DNA from: Bombyx mori
Lineage: Eukaryota > Arthropoda > Insecta > Lepidoptera > Bombycidae
Length of the DNA stretch: 64,000 nucleotides
Assembly (NCBI RefSeq): GCF_030269925.1
Contig: NC_085132.1
Span: forward strand, 2,998,501-3,062,500
Reading direction: 5' to 3'
This document shows positions 12,001 through 22,418 of this stretch, piece after piece. The notes below the pieces were generated by a model, which saw nothing but the letters and a program-made list of their open reading frames with translations, searched no databases and was not told the DNA's origin. A program made the position numbers and the translations under genes. Each line of letters begins with the position of its first letter. Within the stretch, counting starts at the first letter, position 1.

Positions 12001-14770
12001 TAACCATCATTTTACTGAGACTTAATTTTATCCCATCTCATCTCGTTTCTTTTAATCTCGTCCCAATTGATAACGTCTTAAATTGATCAATTTAATCTCA
12101 TTTTCCTTAATTTTTCATATCGTAGCAGAATGTAAGAAGAAAATCTAAAACTTGGCTTAAAGATATCGTTACCAAGCTATAAAATCTTATAAAAAAATAC
12201 ATCAGTGTTCTTCGACAAGATTTACAGTTTTTTTTTTTATTAATTCTGTACAGTAATCTGTCTGTCTTAAGACATTCAACCAGAGTTTTGAGAAAAACAA
12301 TTTCTTACCCAGTGCATGCACAATGTCCATTGACATGTCCATATCAATTAATCTACAGTAGATCTAGTAGATCTTGAGTAGATAATTTAAATAAATAAAT
12401 AAAAAGTAATATATCTAAATTACATTGCGCGCTACACACTCCATGTTTATGGACCATCTCCTTATTATAAACGAGACTTTTTGGCGGGGACGCGAGGAGT
12501 GAAGTTTTTTGATTTGTTTTATTTTGTCTATTTAGTGTTTCTTCAGGTTTAAATGTGTAATAACGGTGGTTTATTAACTGTTTAATATCTGTGAAAGTGC
12601 ACAAATGTGGGAAAATGAAACAAAGCCGCTGGACGTAACTTCTCGGAATCCTCCAAAAAGGCCACTGAAAAAATCTCAGTAAACGACCACCATTTTACTG
12701 AGAATATTTCATCCCATATCGCCTCATCTCATTTAATTTCACTCCATATTATCATTTTTTCATAAAAATAAGAATATAAGTTAAAATAAGACATGACTTA
12801 AAGGTCTTAGTTACCAGGTCATCAAATGCCTTAAAACAAAAAAAAAATTATAAACTATTTTAATAATCAATATCACTTCGAGACAAGTCTCGTCTCGGTG
12901 TCTACAGTACAGTAGTCTACAGTAATAGAGTTGAATCTCCTGAAGTCGAAGTGTCGTTTCGTCGTCAGGTTCGCGAAGTCGGAGCACTCGTTCGGCATCG
13001 AGGACAACGTGACGCTGACCACGTTCTTCGTATACGTGTACGACTTCAGGCCGCCGCTCTGGATCCAGATCTCGTTCTCGCAGTACCCCAAGCTGAACCT
13101 CCAGCAGTTCTTCATCACGTTCTCCTCGTGCTTCCTGCTGCTGCTGCTCGTGGCCGCCGCGCTCTGGAAGATCAAGCAGGTACGTACTGGCACTTTTTTG
13201 AAGTTATACTTCTTTAGGCGCGTTATGAAAAATTGATGAGAGTGAAATATTTTTATTTTGAAATTGAGAGTTATTTTTAGAGGGCGGGTCGCTAGTCATT
13301 AATAAGACGACAGTTTGCAGCCGGTTTATTGTGCGGCGACTCGACACACACTGTCTAAGCTAAGCTTGGGGCTCAAACCGGAGTTTTGCTAACACGAACC
13401 CCAGCAAGAGCAGTGCTTCGCAGAATCTACCACCGGATCGGAAACGCGACCCACTGAGAAGATCCGGCGAGAAACTCAGTGGGCTGTAACTTGACCGATA
13501 TGACATAGTCTAAGACTAGTTGTTCAAGCTTCGATTAACATCCTAATTTTCTTCTTTCTTCTTCATTTTCTTTAATAACGACCACGCAAACCTTACAAGA
13601 CACGGCTGAATGCAATTGTATTGTGTGTGACGTCATCTGTGGCCAAATTTAAACAACTTACATCTCACCCTCATAGATTTAAAACTCTATAGTTAAAAAA
13701 AAGATTTTCCTTAAACGGATTCGCTCAACTGTGTCATTCAGTAAAGAGAATCGTTCAGTTTTGTATAATATAATAAGACTTTAAAATATTAATTTAAGAA
13801 GACATTAAGGGCTTTAAATATTCTTAGTACATTACAGAAAACCCAATTAAGTCTTCTATTGTTTATTAATTCTGGAGTATTTGATATCATCGATCCACAG
13901 AGGTACGACATGTACAGAAGGAGGCAGCGTTTGTTCGTCGAAATGGAACAGATGGCATCCCGTCCCTTCAGCCAAGTGTGCGTCGAACTGGAGAAGGGAG
14001 GAGGGGGTGAGTAGCAGCTGTCTATACTCTCATTTACACTTATTCATATAAGGAAGGGATTTTATAACCTGGTAACGAAAACTATAAACGTAATGAAAAC
14101 TTTTTATGGTCAAATTTCTACAATTGAACGAACTCTAGTTTTTTTTTTATTGCTTAGATAGGTGGACGAGCTCACAGCCCACCTGGTGTAAAGGGGTCAC
14201 TGGAGCCCATAGACATCTACAACGTAAATGCGCCACCCACCTTGAGGTATAAGTTCTAAGGTCTCAGTATAGTTACAACAGCTGCCCCACCCTTCAAATC
14301 GAAACGCATTACTGCTTCACGGCAGAAATAAGCAGGGCGGTGGTACCTACCCGCGCGGGCTCACAAGTTGTCCTACCACCAGTAATTACGCAAATTATAA
14401 TTTCGCTGGTTTGTTTTTTATTACACGATGTTATACTTTCACCGTAGAAGTCAATCGTGAACATTTGTTGAGTACGTATTTCAATCAAACGTGGTCAAAT
14501 TTCTAAAATTGAGCGAACTCTAGTATGTGTAATTAGTAAATAAATATTGTTACTACTGTGTTAGGTAGTGGAGTTCCTGCCCCAGTAGCGTTGGAGCCGT
14601 GTGCGGGCGGCAGGGCGGCGGTGCTGTCGCTGCTGGTGCGGCTGCCCACGGGCGGCACGGGGCGGGCGCCCCCGCTGGGCGGGCTGGCCGTGGCCTCTGC
14701 TCTGGTCACGCTGGGCCACCACCCCCCCGCCCACGCGCCGCACAACAACAAGCGCGCCCGTCCCCGCTGA
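1..14770 (+). CDS. ATRN: Attractin / distracted orthologue, 3' part (5' exons outside window)
   Basis: Exons: <1-113, 1011-1080, 1797-1909, 3074-3199, 6082-6167, 6696-6816, 7641-7861, 9169-9332, 10582-10731, 11520-11745, 12969-13179, 13901-14006, 14565-14770. All junctions are GT-AG and keep one frame, giving 636 residues to a TGA. In order: Cys-rich PSI-like modules (about residues 1-283, with CIWC and CGWC signatures), two laminin-type EGF modules (283-387, starting CPACQCNG and CECNGQ), a non-Cys ectodomain stretch (388-509), one transmembrane helix (about 510-529, FFITFSSCFLLLLLVAAALW) and a cytoplasmic tail with MEQMASRPF and ALEPC near the C-terminus. This order and the tail motifs are characteristic of attractin and attractin-like 1 (Drosophila distracted), type I membrane glycoproteins whose missing N-terminal part normally holds CUB, EGF and kelch domains. 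Exons are very GC-rich and introns AT-rich and full of transposons. Family assignment is firm; which vertebrate paralogue name applies is not. Confidence 0.93.
256..607 (+). mobile_element. Bm1-like SINE (tRNA-derived)
   Basis: Starts in the tRNA-like head (CGTCGTGGCCTAAAGGATAA), keeps the AAGTCCGCACGGGTAGGTAC core and ends CTAAGCAATATAT. Internal deletions. Confidence 0.85.
1289..1731 (-). mobile_element. Bm1-like SINE, near full length
   Basis: Inverted, from TTTTTTTATTGCTTAGATGG to the tRNA-like head with B-box GGGATTCGAACACCGG. Ends 65 bp before an attractin exon. Confidence 0.92.
2222..2428. mobile_element. MITE with about 38-bp perfect inverted ends
   Basis: ATATCGACGCTTGAAAGGCA is mirrored by TGCCTTTCAAGCGTCGATAT, and the arms continue inward to ACTAAGCGACAAT. 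About 207 bp, AT-rich middle, no ORF. Confidence 0.8.
3203..3452 (-). mobile_element. Bm1-like SINE, head-truncated, abutting an attractin splice donor
   Basis: T-rich tail begins within a few bases of the exon end at 3199. The core reads through to CCTACCACCAG. Confidence 0.88.
3452..3672 (+). mobile_element. LINE ORF2 C-terminal fragment
   Basis: Translates to a Cys/His/Arg-rich end typical of insect LINE ORF2 (FYHRTARHRSRVHPYCLEPL, then FLPRTIRLWNELLSTVFPER). It abuts a SINE on its left. Confidence 0.7.
3890..5235 (-). pseudogene. Decayed non-LTR retrotransposon (Jockey/CR1-like) reverse transcriptase
   Basis: Reading from 5235 down: PVFKSGDKHNIANYRPIS, VDVVYTDYSKAFDR, SGVPQGSHLDP, FIMYAED, VRDLGIYLD and a C-terminal FLYKIINNEIDFSYLL piece. 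These are the successive RT palm and thumb motifs of a LINE ORF2. An in-frame stop follows before HGF (about 5060), a frame change lies near 4640 and the catalytic YADD is YAED. The endonuclease half is missing, so it is 5'-truncated and dead. It sits in an attractin intron. Confidence 0.85.
5210..5530 (-). repeat. AT-rich repeat family with ATCGGTCCT motif, copy 1
   Basis: GGACCGATGACATTTCAAAA and CTTCAAAACGTCGGATTAAC match, inverted, the copies at 20734-21315 and 38690-39060. Confidence 0.6.
5700..5935 (-). mobile_element. Bm1-like SINE, truncated
   Basis: TTTTTTTTATTTATTG tail, AGCCCACCTGGTGTTAAGTG core, ends at GCGCGGACTCAC. Confidence 0.85.
6225..6385 (-). mobile_element. Diverged Bm1-like SINE fragment
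   Basis: AAACCCGAACGCATTGCTGT and TTGCGGGCTCAC are diverged core motifs. Confidence 0.5.
6388..6512. mobile_element. LINE (RTE-like) fragment
   Basis: CGGCCCACTGCTGGACATAG and CACGTCTGACCG..., typical of lepidopteran LINE 3' segments. Class tentative. Confidence 0.4.
7239..7590 (-). mobile_element. Bm1-like SINE with partial head
   Basis: Ends within the tRNA-like head (CGTGCGGGAGTCGAACACAG), about 50 bp before an attractin exon. Confidence 0.82.
7908..8399. mobile_element. hAT-like element carrying a nested repeat
   Basis: Ends CAAGGATGATCAACACGCAG and GGTTGCTCACCCCTG are imperfect inverted repeats; flanks CTTTAGAT / CTGTAGAT look like an 8-bp target duplication. A GAAGTGAAACTTC-family repeat sits inside. 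In an attractin intron. Confidence 0.55.
7988..8270. repeat. GAAGTGAAACTTC-bounded repeat, copy 1
   Basis: Opens GAAGTGAAACTTCTTGAGAA and closes AGTTTCACTTCTACCGTGTG. Nested in the hAT-like element. Confidence 0.65.
8822..9063 (-). mobile_element. Bm1-like SINE, truncated
   Basis: Core from TTTTTATTGCTTAGTTCGGC to GTCCTACCACCAG. Confidence 0.85.
9362..9470 (+). mobile_element. LINE 3' tail fragment
   Basis: GTAGGCAGCGGCTTGGC to GGGCAATAAAAAATAAAA; the same tail recurs inverted at 36712 and 43172. In an attractin intron. Confidence 0.6.
10940..11312 (+). mobile_element. Jockey-type LINE (BMC1-like) 3' end
   Basis: Encodes the ORF2 end (MESSRRRPKHVISDPPDPLT), then the 3' UTR with CACTGAGTTTCTCGCCGGAT and GCTATCAGCTTAGGTAGG plus poly(A). 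5'-truncated, in an attractin intron. The BMC1 name is from memory. Confidence 0.75.
11758..11850 (-). mobile_element. Bm1-like SINE fragment just after an attractin donor
   Basis: CACCTTGAGATATGAGTTCT and ACCGAAACGCATTACTGATT; begins about 12 bp inside the intron. Confidence 0.6.
11866..12190 (+). repeat. About 360-bp repeat family, copy 1
   Basis: Shares AACAGTGGTTTATTAACTGT, TGCACCAATGTGGGAAAATG and AAAGCTGCTGGACATGG with the copies at 12472 and 49648. Confidence 0.65.
12472..12830 (+). repeat. About 360-bp repeat family, copy 2
   Basis: TTTTTGGCGGGGACGCGAGG start, AAAGCCGCTGGACGTAACTT middle, AGACATGACTTAAAGGTCTT end. Together with copy 1 it fills the attractin intron before the TM exon. 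Confidence 0.72.
13372..13490 (-). mobile_element. BMC1-like LINE 3' UTR fragment
   Basis: Inverted fragment with CTACCACCGGATCGGAAACG and CCGGCGAGAAACTCAGTGGG. Confidence 0.65.
14139..14487 (-). mobile_element. Bm1-like SINE flanked by long direct repeats
   Basis: Inverted SINE truncated near TTGAGTACGTATTTCA. The flanks 14108-14138 and 14492-14522 are near-identical (TCAAATTTCT...CGAACTCTAG). Confidence 0.88.
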
Positions 14771-14962
14771 CGTCACAAGCGGGCGCGCTCCTGAACACGG
14801 GTACGTGATTCTCGCGTTGGCAGTTAAATAGGATACGTTTGCGTTGGAGTCGTTAAGCAAAAAGAAAAATGAATGGACTTGGTGCGTGTGATGTGATGGC
14901 GGACACGTGGCGGGCGATCAGCTTGTGCGCACCGAAACGTAATGTTGAAACGTTTTAGTTTT

Positions 14963-14968
14963 AATAAA
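14963..14968 (+). terminator. Candidate poly(A) signal of the attractin gene
   Basis: First AATAAA downstream of the attractin stop, about 190 nt away. Attractin 3' UTRs are often longer, and other AATAAA hexamers occur downstream (e.g. 15954), so the used site is uncertain. Confidence 0.35.
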
Positions 14969-15524
14969 TTATTTTTTCTGTAGCCGCATTCGAACATGAC
15001 AACATAGACACGTAGCAATAATTTTTTTTATATATATTAATTTTTTTTAAATTATCAATAACACAAACGTTCGGTACTTTTTTTTTTTAATATATTTTTA
15101 ACGCAATGATATCCGTTGCAATAATGAATTAACCAGTTCAATTAGGTACGTGTCAATATATATTTATTTTATATTCGTTATTTGATTAGTTTAAATGAAT
15201 TAAAAAATAACCCAACGTAATATTTAAGTATTAATATGTATGTGAAGAATATAATAATTGTAAATCGGAGTCGCTTTAAAGATTGTAAAATATTTATGTT
15301 TTTTTTTTTTGTTTAAGTTAATAATAATTAAGTCACTTCCATGTATAAAGTTGCCAAATGTAATTAAAATGAAATGACTTTGTAAGTGCACTTTTTGTAG
15401 TTTTAGCAGTTAAGTGCAACACTTTGATGGCCTGCGTGTTTTTGATAAAATAGCAGCTGGATTTTTTAATGTATACTTCGTCGAGGAAAAGTTTTATCGA
15501 TCATGATTATGACAATAACTATGA

Positions 15525-15690
15525 CAAGTTTTGTGTAGGTAGGGCGTCCAATCTATCCGCTGTGAGCAGCTCACGCGTTGGCTCACTTTGCTAATTGCTG
15601 AAGTCGATCTTCTAACATGGTTTGAGGAAGGGCATATAACGCTCAGGAAACACCATGGAGGGTAGTTCGTTTCGAAGGAAGGGTTTAAGT
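15525..15690 (-). mobile_element. LINE ORF2 C-terminal fragment, same family as 3452
   Basis: The minus strand carries a decayed version of the WNELPSTVFPER region. It accounts for the 92-aa minus-strand ORF here. Confidence 0.45.
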
Positions 15691-15993
15691 GATTTTTGTA
15701 AACGCACTCACTCATTGTAGGAAAATGTTGCCAATGGTACGATAGTAAAAAGTGAGTGACAAGATTCACCAAAACAATTCCATAGACCTCTTCCCAGACA
15801 GAACCACTTATTGTTTAATTTAGGTATGCTCTAAAAACATCTGGTGTATCAGTCTTCGTTTATTACAATATGAATGATTCAAAATGTTAAGTTATTTAAA
15901 TTGTTATAACTATATATATCAAGAAATACGATGTTATTATGAACAGTATTGAAAATAAAAAAACGGTGCCCATACAACTTGGTGCACGTGAAT

Positions 15994-16317
15994 GAAGTGA
16001 AACTTCTTTTTCGATGTGGTAGTATTGTGGTTTTCTTCATCTTTCATCCTTAAATCAGATTGCTCTTGTTATATGGAATGCTGTGTATAAGAGATGCAAC
16101 ATCTTCAACATTTATATTATATATTTTTTAAGTACTTCATTATAATATTGGACGCTACTCGTTGCCAACGCTCGCGCTGGTCTGTGACAGGTATACTACG
16201 CGCATGCGATCGAGTGCCACGCATTCACTCTCGCTCTGTCTCTTTCTATTCCCCTTCCCCAGGAGCGTTAAACGTTTAACGTAACCTGGTTAGAAGTCGC
16301 ATTAGAAGTTTCACTTC
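15994..16317. repeat. GAAGTGAAACTTC-bounded repeat, copy 2
   Basis: Opens GAAGTGAAACTTCTTTTTCG, closes AGAAGTTTCACTTC. The interior differs from copies 1 and 4. Confidence 0.5.
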
Positions 16318-17538
16318 AAAAAGACAGACACGATAGAAACAATGAGGCGTACTTTCTTGATCACACGATTGCAAGTTATTTGGAACGCGCAGTGTACAAC
16401 GCGCTGCAAGATTTCACGGAGCTGTACTAGTTGGAAAATCTTATGAACGTACAATTAGCGCGATCTGTTATTAACGGGGTATTAACTAATGATACTATTT
16501 AATATGTGTATATACTTTGTGGACGTTAGCTTAATTAAACGCTATTTAAAATGAAAGATCGTTTGTTAAAAATATAACTAGTTTTATGCTTTTAAGTTCT
16601 ACTAAGTATTCGATGAATGGATCCAGTGACGTCTAGTTTGTTTTTTTTATTGATTTAGATTCAAGTGTTCATAGGATTTTAAACTTTAAGGTAATCCATG
16701 TGCCCCTGTGTCAATCGCTAAATGAAAACTACCCACTAGTTACATTGCTGGCTCACTATATGAGAACTAATTAATACGAACAGTATTCGTGGCTAACTTA
16801 ATGAATGAAAAATGCTTCCCGCTCCGGTGTAATCTGATTTTTTATTTAATTTTGGAAGCTCCTTGTCTGAGCTTCGTATTCTGCTTTCATTACGGGCGTG
16901 GGCTCATCGGTGCTCACGGTTGCTGAAATCGTAAACGAGAAATGACTAATGATATTTCACTGCCTCTTTTTGGACTTTTTTTTAGACTTTTGTTTATTAT
17001 CTGAAGACAATATAGCAAGTTGTGATTTTATATAATTAAAAATAAAAATAAATAAAATGTTTACAATCTCGATTTTGTGTTACGAACATTTTTGTAAGTG
17101 AAATGAAATTATTTAGAATTTAATAGAATTTTAATTGTGTTTCCCTATGTTCTTCACATTCCCCATATATTATTTAGGCCATAATTTTTTACACGTTTTG
17201 TATAGATTAAAAAAATAAATTAATAATAATTTTATTTTGCATTTAGATGTTTTTTTTAATATTATTATTTTTAAATGAAATTCGATCATCATTTTATTGC
17301 TATTTGGCAGTATGTTTCTGAATCCATTTTATTAGTCAAATAAAAAAAAAAACACGTCTGAATCTTAAAATGTAGATTAAATGTATGAAATAGATTAGCT
17401 GTAGTGTTTTTTTTTTACTTATTTGCAATATATTTTTTGAAACATCACAATAACAATCGTTATAATATTGTTAGTTAGATTTTTATACCGAACTTTGAAC
17501 CGTTTTATAAGAATGGAAGATGTGATTAATGTTTTAAG

Positions 17539-17699
17539 TGTGCTTAGTGCGAATTTTTTAACGTTTTCGATAGCGTAAAAGTTGTCTCTCTCGATAGCGT
17601 TTGCCTACGTTTGCCGCTAGGGGCGCTGTTCCAACTGCTTACAGATTTGAGTTAACTTTTACGCTATGGAGAACGTTAAAAAACTTGCATTAAGCACAG
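17539..17699. mobile_element. Hairpin MITE family (TGTGCTTAGTGCGA), copy 1
   Basis: Near-palindromic: TGTGCTTAGTGCGAATTTTT opposed by AACTTGCATTAAGCACA, with GATAGCGTAAAAGTT motifs and a GCCGCTAGGGGCGCTGTTCC centre. Confidence 0.75.
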
Positions 17700-18784
17700 A
17701 GGTCACTGCTCGTTTTGGTCGTGCAAATGCTGCAAGATGAACCTAGATAAAGACTAGATCCTCCATGGATGGGAAACGATGCATCACATATTCTGTGAAA
17801 AATAACGCTCTAGCTAGACCCAGAACGGACATCTTGGGACACGGATATCCCCCAATTTTATAGCAAAATTACCACAACTACCCCAGAAACTACAAAATCT
17901 ATATCTGTGATGGATCCACTGGCTCAAACGGTATGTGTTTATAGCCAAGTTCTAGGGCATATGTGGTTTTTAGAAAGCAATAATACGATTCAAGATACTA
18001 GATGTTGATTCAAAGATTTCCAAACATTTTCAATATTGAAACATAAACAAAACTGTATGTGAAACAATATCTTAAATGTTGTTTTATAATGTATTGTATT
18101 ATGAACCATAAAAGAAAGTTTAGTCGAGTAAAACTATAGCACAAACTAAGTTACTCTGTAAAGAGAAACAACCACGGCTCTGAAACTGCGATGCTTTAAG
18201 ACAAATATTTTTTGTATGGAAACTAGCGACATCTTGTAGCGGATGTCCCTAAACTTATATGTTAAATTTTATCAATTTTTGGTTTCTGAAAATTTACAAA
18301 TGCCTTCAATGAAAATAAAATGTAGGATTGGTAATATGTTACTGCGATCTACAGGAGCAATGAGAAACTAATTGAAGCGAAGCCATCTAGTGGCCGACGC
18401 CGGTAAACATTTATGTTGAGTGCCTGAGTTGCTTATCTATAACTATTTTTTGTGTATTAGCTATGGAAATAAGATACAAATGTACCCTTATGTCACCTGT
18501 ATGGCTTATTATAACCTCTTTTAAAATTTATGTCATAAATCATATAGGGGTTACATATTTATACTTTATTTTATATCATTTTAGCGAACACGCGTGTATT
18601 TAGTTTGTATCGCGCCTTCGTGAGATATACCTTACGACTGACTTGTATATTTTGTAAAAAAATAATAATAATAAATATAACATTATGTGCTTGTATAATT
18701 GATATTAATTATTAATAATGTTATGGATATGTAATCCTTTTGCTTGTTGGTTTTGTGTGTGTGGATAATGTTGAATTATGATTA

Positions 18785-19025
18785 TTATTTTTTTAATTAT
18801 TTTTATTGCAGGAGCCCATAGACGTCTATAACGTAAATTCCGCCATCCACCTTGAGATATGAGTTCTAAGGTCTCACTATACAACGGCTGCCCCATCCTT
18901 CAAACCGAAACGCATTACTGCTCCACGGCAGAATTAGGCAGGGCGGTGGTACCTACCCGTGCGGACTCACAAAAGGTCCTACCACCAGTAATTACGCAAA
19001 TTATGATTTTGCGGGTTTGATTTCT
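18785..19025 (-). mobile_element. Bm1-like SINE
   Basis: TTTTTATTGCAGGAGCCCAT through TTTTGCGGGTTTGATT. Confidence 0.82.
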
Positions 19026-19045
19026 ACCACCAGTCTTCTCATTTT

Positions 19046-19172
19046 TTTTTTCTTCACCTTATCCCACTAGGTGGGGTCGGCACAGCTAATTTTTCTCTTC
19101 CATTCTCTTCTATCAGCCATCAGCTCAACAATCACTCCTCTCTCTCTCATATCATCATTCACTCTCGCCATC
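19046..19172. mobile_element. LINE 3' fragment
   Basis: CCCACTAGGTGGGGTCGGCA and pyrimidine-rich ATCACTCCTCTCTCTCTCAT, a pattern seen in lepidopteran LINE tails. Class tentative. Confidence 0.35.
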
Positions 19173-19261
19173 CTACCACTAGTAACTAATAAAAAATATA
19201 TAATTATTGTAAAAGGTCAAAATATTACAATAATAATCTTATACCTTTAAATGAACTATTC

Positions 19262-19548
19262 TTGTATATTAATATATATAATCTGAATCTCGGAAACGGC
19301 TCCAACGATTTTCATAAAATTTAGTATACAAGGGATTTCGAAGGCGATAAATCGATCTAGCTACGATTTATTTTCAGAAAATGTTGTTTTATTCGTGTTT
19401 TCAATAATCAACTCTTCCCGACGTCTATTGGCGAATAATAATACTATTTTTCTTAATTGAGGGCAACTAACCGCTTTAAAGAAACAACAAGATGGCGTTA
19501 TCAAAAAAAAAAAAAAAACGAGCAATGCTCGGTCATCATCTAGTAATT
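19262..19548. mobile_element. Second Helitron-like repeat
   Basis: AATCTGAATCTCGGAAACGG start, CGAGCAATGCTCGGTCATCA near the end and a terminal CTAGTAA, Helitron-like. No autonomous copy here. Confidence 0.4.
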
Positions 19549-20733
19549 AATTATCAAAGACAAAAATTTTGTCAACCGTAGTAAGTTGTCATGTCAGGGA
19601 ACAAGATTATTTAACAGAAACGCCTACGTATGTACCTAATATAATAGTTTTTCTATTTTTCATTCATAAATGTTTGCTACCTCAATAATACAAGGATGTC
19701 TTTATACTCAAGTACTGGCTTCAAAACATGTCAAGTTAAAAAAAAATGTTGTCAATTTCAAATCTAATCGATATCCTACAACTGTTTCGAGCTTTTTTTC
19801 AAACGTAGGTACATTCTGAATAGTTTACTTTTAATTTTACTGAAATAGGGTTTGCACATCAGTGAATTTTTTTTTTTTTTTTGGTATATGTTATATCGCA
19901 TTACTACGGTTCTTAAATATTGTGAATGGACTCGTTATAAGGCCTCATTTAACCTCCTTTTGGCTTTACGGGTAGGTTTGTAATACCCTGTATAATTGTA
20001 AAAGGTCAAAATATTACTATCATAATGATAATAGTTGCGCACACAAAACCAACATGATCTGTGTTGTATTTGTAGTTTTTCGGTTTATGAAACTCCTCTT
20101 GCTCTTTGGAACTGATGATCGCGAATGGATCAGCCCTTATCCGATATGAGTAAGCTAATTTAGTGCTCTCTGTATTTGAAGTCGGTAAAATATAAAATAT
20201 GATTGAACTCTTTAAAGTATTGCAGTGTATTGATAATACAATGGTTTCTATTTTAAGGCCTTTTCGTGATCAGCTAATATAGACTGATATCTCCGGTATC
20301 TTGATTTATCTACCAATAATATTTGTATCCTAATCTTAATAACCCTGGATACACTTTAAAAACTTCCCTGTCTGTAGTACATACGTTAAACATAATTCTA
20401 TACTTTGATTAGCTTGGTATATGTTTGTTTGTATGTAACAAAAATTTTGAGTCTCATTTTCACAGACTTCAAGACATCCGATTAACTTGATAATTTGCCC
20501 ACGCCTCAAGGACCGATGAAGATACAATAATTTTATAACTTCGCTCTTATATCATGACCAGTATCAACAGAATGTAAATTAAAATTAAACGAGCTGTTAA
20601 TACGGTGTGCTATATAAGCGCGTTTTGTTAGTTTTTCTAATTCCGTATACTTTTTTTTTTGCAAAATCGATATACTAGAAATATCGATATGTCAACTGTC
20701 CCGCGTATCATGCTATGTTTGACGGACTATAAT

Positions 20734-21315
20734 GGAATAAATTTAAATTTAAAATAGTGTAAAATATATTTTATTCTAAAAAAAGCGTGGGGTGCATGGT
20801 GTTATTAGTTATAAATATTTTTCTGACAGATATGTGTAGAAGAATTATTATTTCAATAATATCTTAAAAAGCACCCCACGCTTTTTTTTAAATAAAATAT
20901 ATTTTACACTATTTTCAATTTAAATTTATTAAAATTTATTTTCTATTTTTGTTGAATTTTATATAAAGCGTGTTTTTTAGTTTTTTTTAAACTATTATTT
21001 ATTTTTCATTTTTTAGTTAAAAAGTAGTCGTAGTAGTAGTAGTTCTATAAAAGCATATTTTTAAAACTATTAAGTACTTTAACATCAATACCTGCCGTAT
21101 CTATCGACTATAGATAAAAAATTATATAAATTGGCAAAAATCTTATTTTGCAAATTGAATAATGGAATAATCTTATCAAATTAGTGTATTGTCATCGGTC
21201 CTCGACAAATCTACAAAGTTTGAATGAAATCTGGCCGTTTAAAGTGGGTCAAAATCGCGTCTAAAAGAGTCAGTTACAAACATACATACAAGTGAAGCTA
21301 ATATAAAGCGTGTAA
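20734..21315 (+). repeat. AT-rich repeat family with ATCGGTCCT motif, copy 2, carrying a large inverted repeat
   Basis: 20734-20944 has about 60-bp arms (AAAAAAAGCGTGGGGTGC / GCACCCCACGCTTTTTTTT). The rest runs to GTGAAGCTAATATAAAGCGT. Confidence 0.65.
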
Positions 21316-22182
21316 AAATTTATTTTTTTCAAGGATAGAGATGTAAGGTAATTAAAACATGCACTCTTTTAATTCAATTCCAATGAGCCGCGTATTAAAA
21401 CCAAGATGTGTATTTTAATAGGAGTATTTTGCGATTAATCGTAACTGCCATTTAGTGCTTTGTTTTTAATATTTAGTGTTTAATGTTTTGTAAAAGTGCA
21501 GCATCGGTAGTGTTCGGCTAGATATTTGTAGATGTTTTAAGTGATTTTTTTCATGTTTAGTAAGTTTTTTAAAGCGCTTTTAAATAAAATTTTTGAAAGC
21601 TTGTTTTTAGTGTTGCCAGTCTCGGCGTGCGACATAGTCCAAAAACATTAAGGTGATTCGTAATTAAAAAACGTTAACATCACAATACCGTCTTTGAATA
21701 AGTACCAATGTGGTTTCTAGTATTTTTTGTAAAGCTTTACAATTAATTAAAATATTACTAGTTTTTTTTTTATAATTTTAATGTAAAGACGATATTAATG
21801 TTACGTAAACAATTTATCTAAATCGTAACGTAATGATTTTCGAGTAATATGAAATGAAAAATAAAATTTGCGTGATCAGTAACACGATATGTATTCTGTT
21901 TGTTTTGCAAAAATTGTCCTTATTTCGTCACGTTAGTGTTTATTTTGCCTTGGCGTCTCGCTTCAAGTTATGACCGTAATATTTAGAACAAATGTTGTCT
22001 TAAAAATATTTGTCTGCATGTCTATAATAACGCTAATACGCCCGGTAGAAGTCCGGCCATTAAAAAAAAAACTTATGAAATTGTAAAAAGAATTTTAGGG
22101 AAATCGGTCCTCCCGTCTAAGAGTTTGGTGGAAAATTTAATATATCGCCACAGATGCAAGAAATAACATTGTAACTCAGTTT

Positions 22183-22418
22183 TATTTATTTATTGCATAG
22201 ATGCGTGAACAAGCTAACAGCCGACTTGGTTTTACTGGAGTGTTTACTGGAGCCCATAGACATCTATAATGTAAATGCCGCCACCCACTGAGTTCTAAGG
22301 TCTCAGTATAGTTATAACGGCTGCCCCACCCATCAAATCGAAACGCATTACTGCTTCATGGCAGAAATAGGCAGGGCGGTGGTACCTTTACCCATGCGAA
22401 CTCACACAAATTTTTAGT
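22183..22418 (-). mobile_element. Bm1-like SINE
   Basis: TTATTGCATAGATGCGTGAA through GCAGGGCGGTGGTACC, somewhat diverged. Confidence 0.78.
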
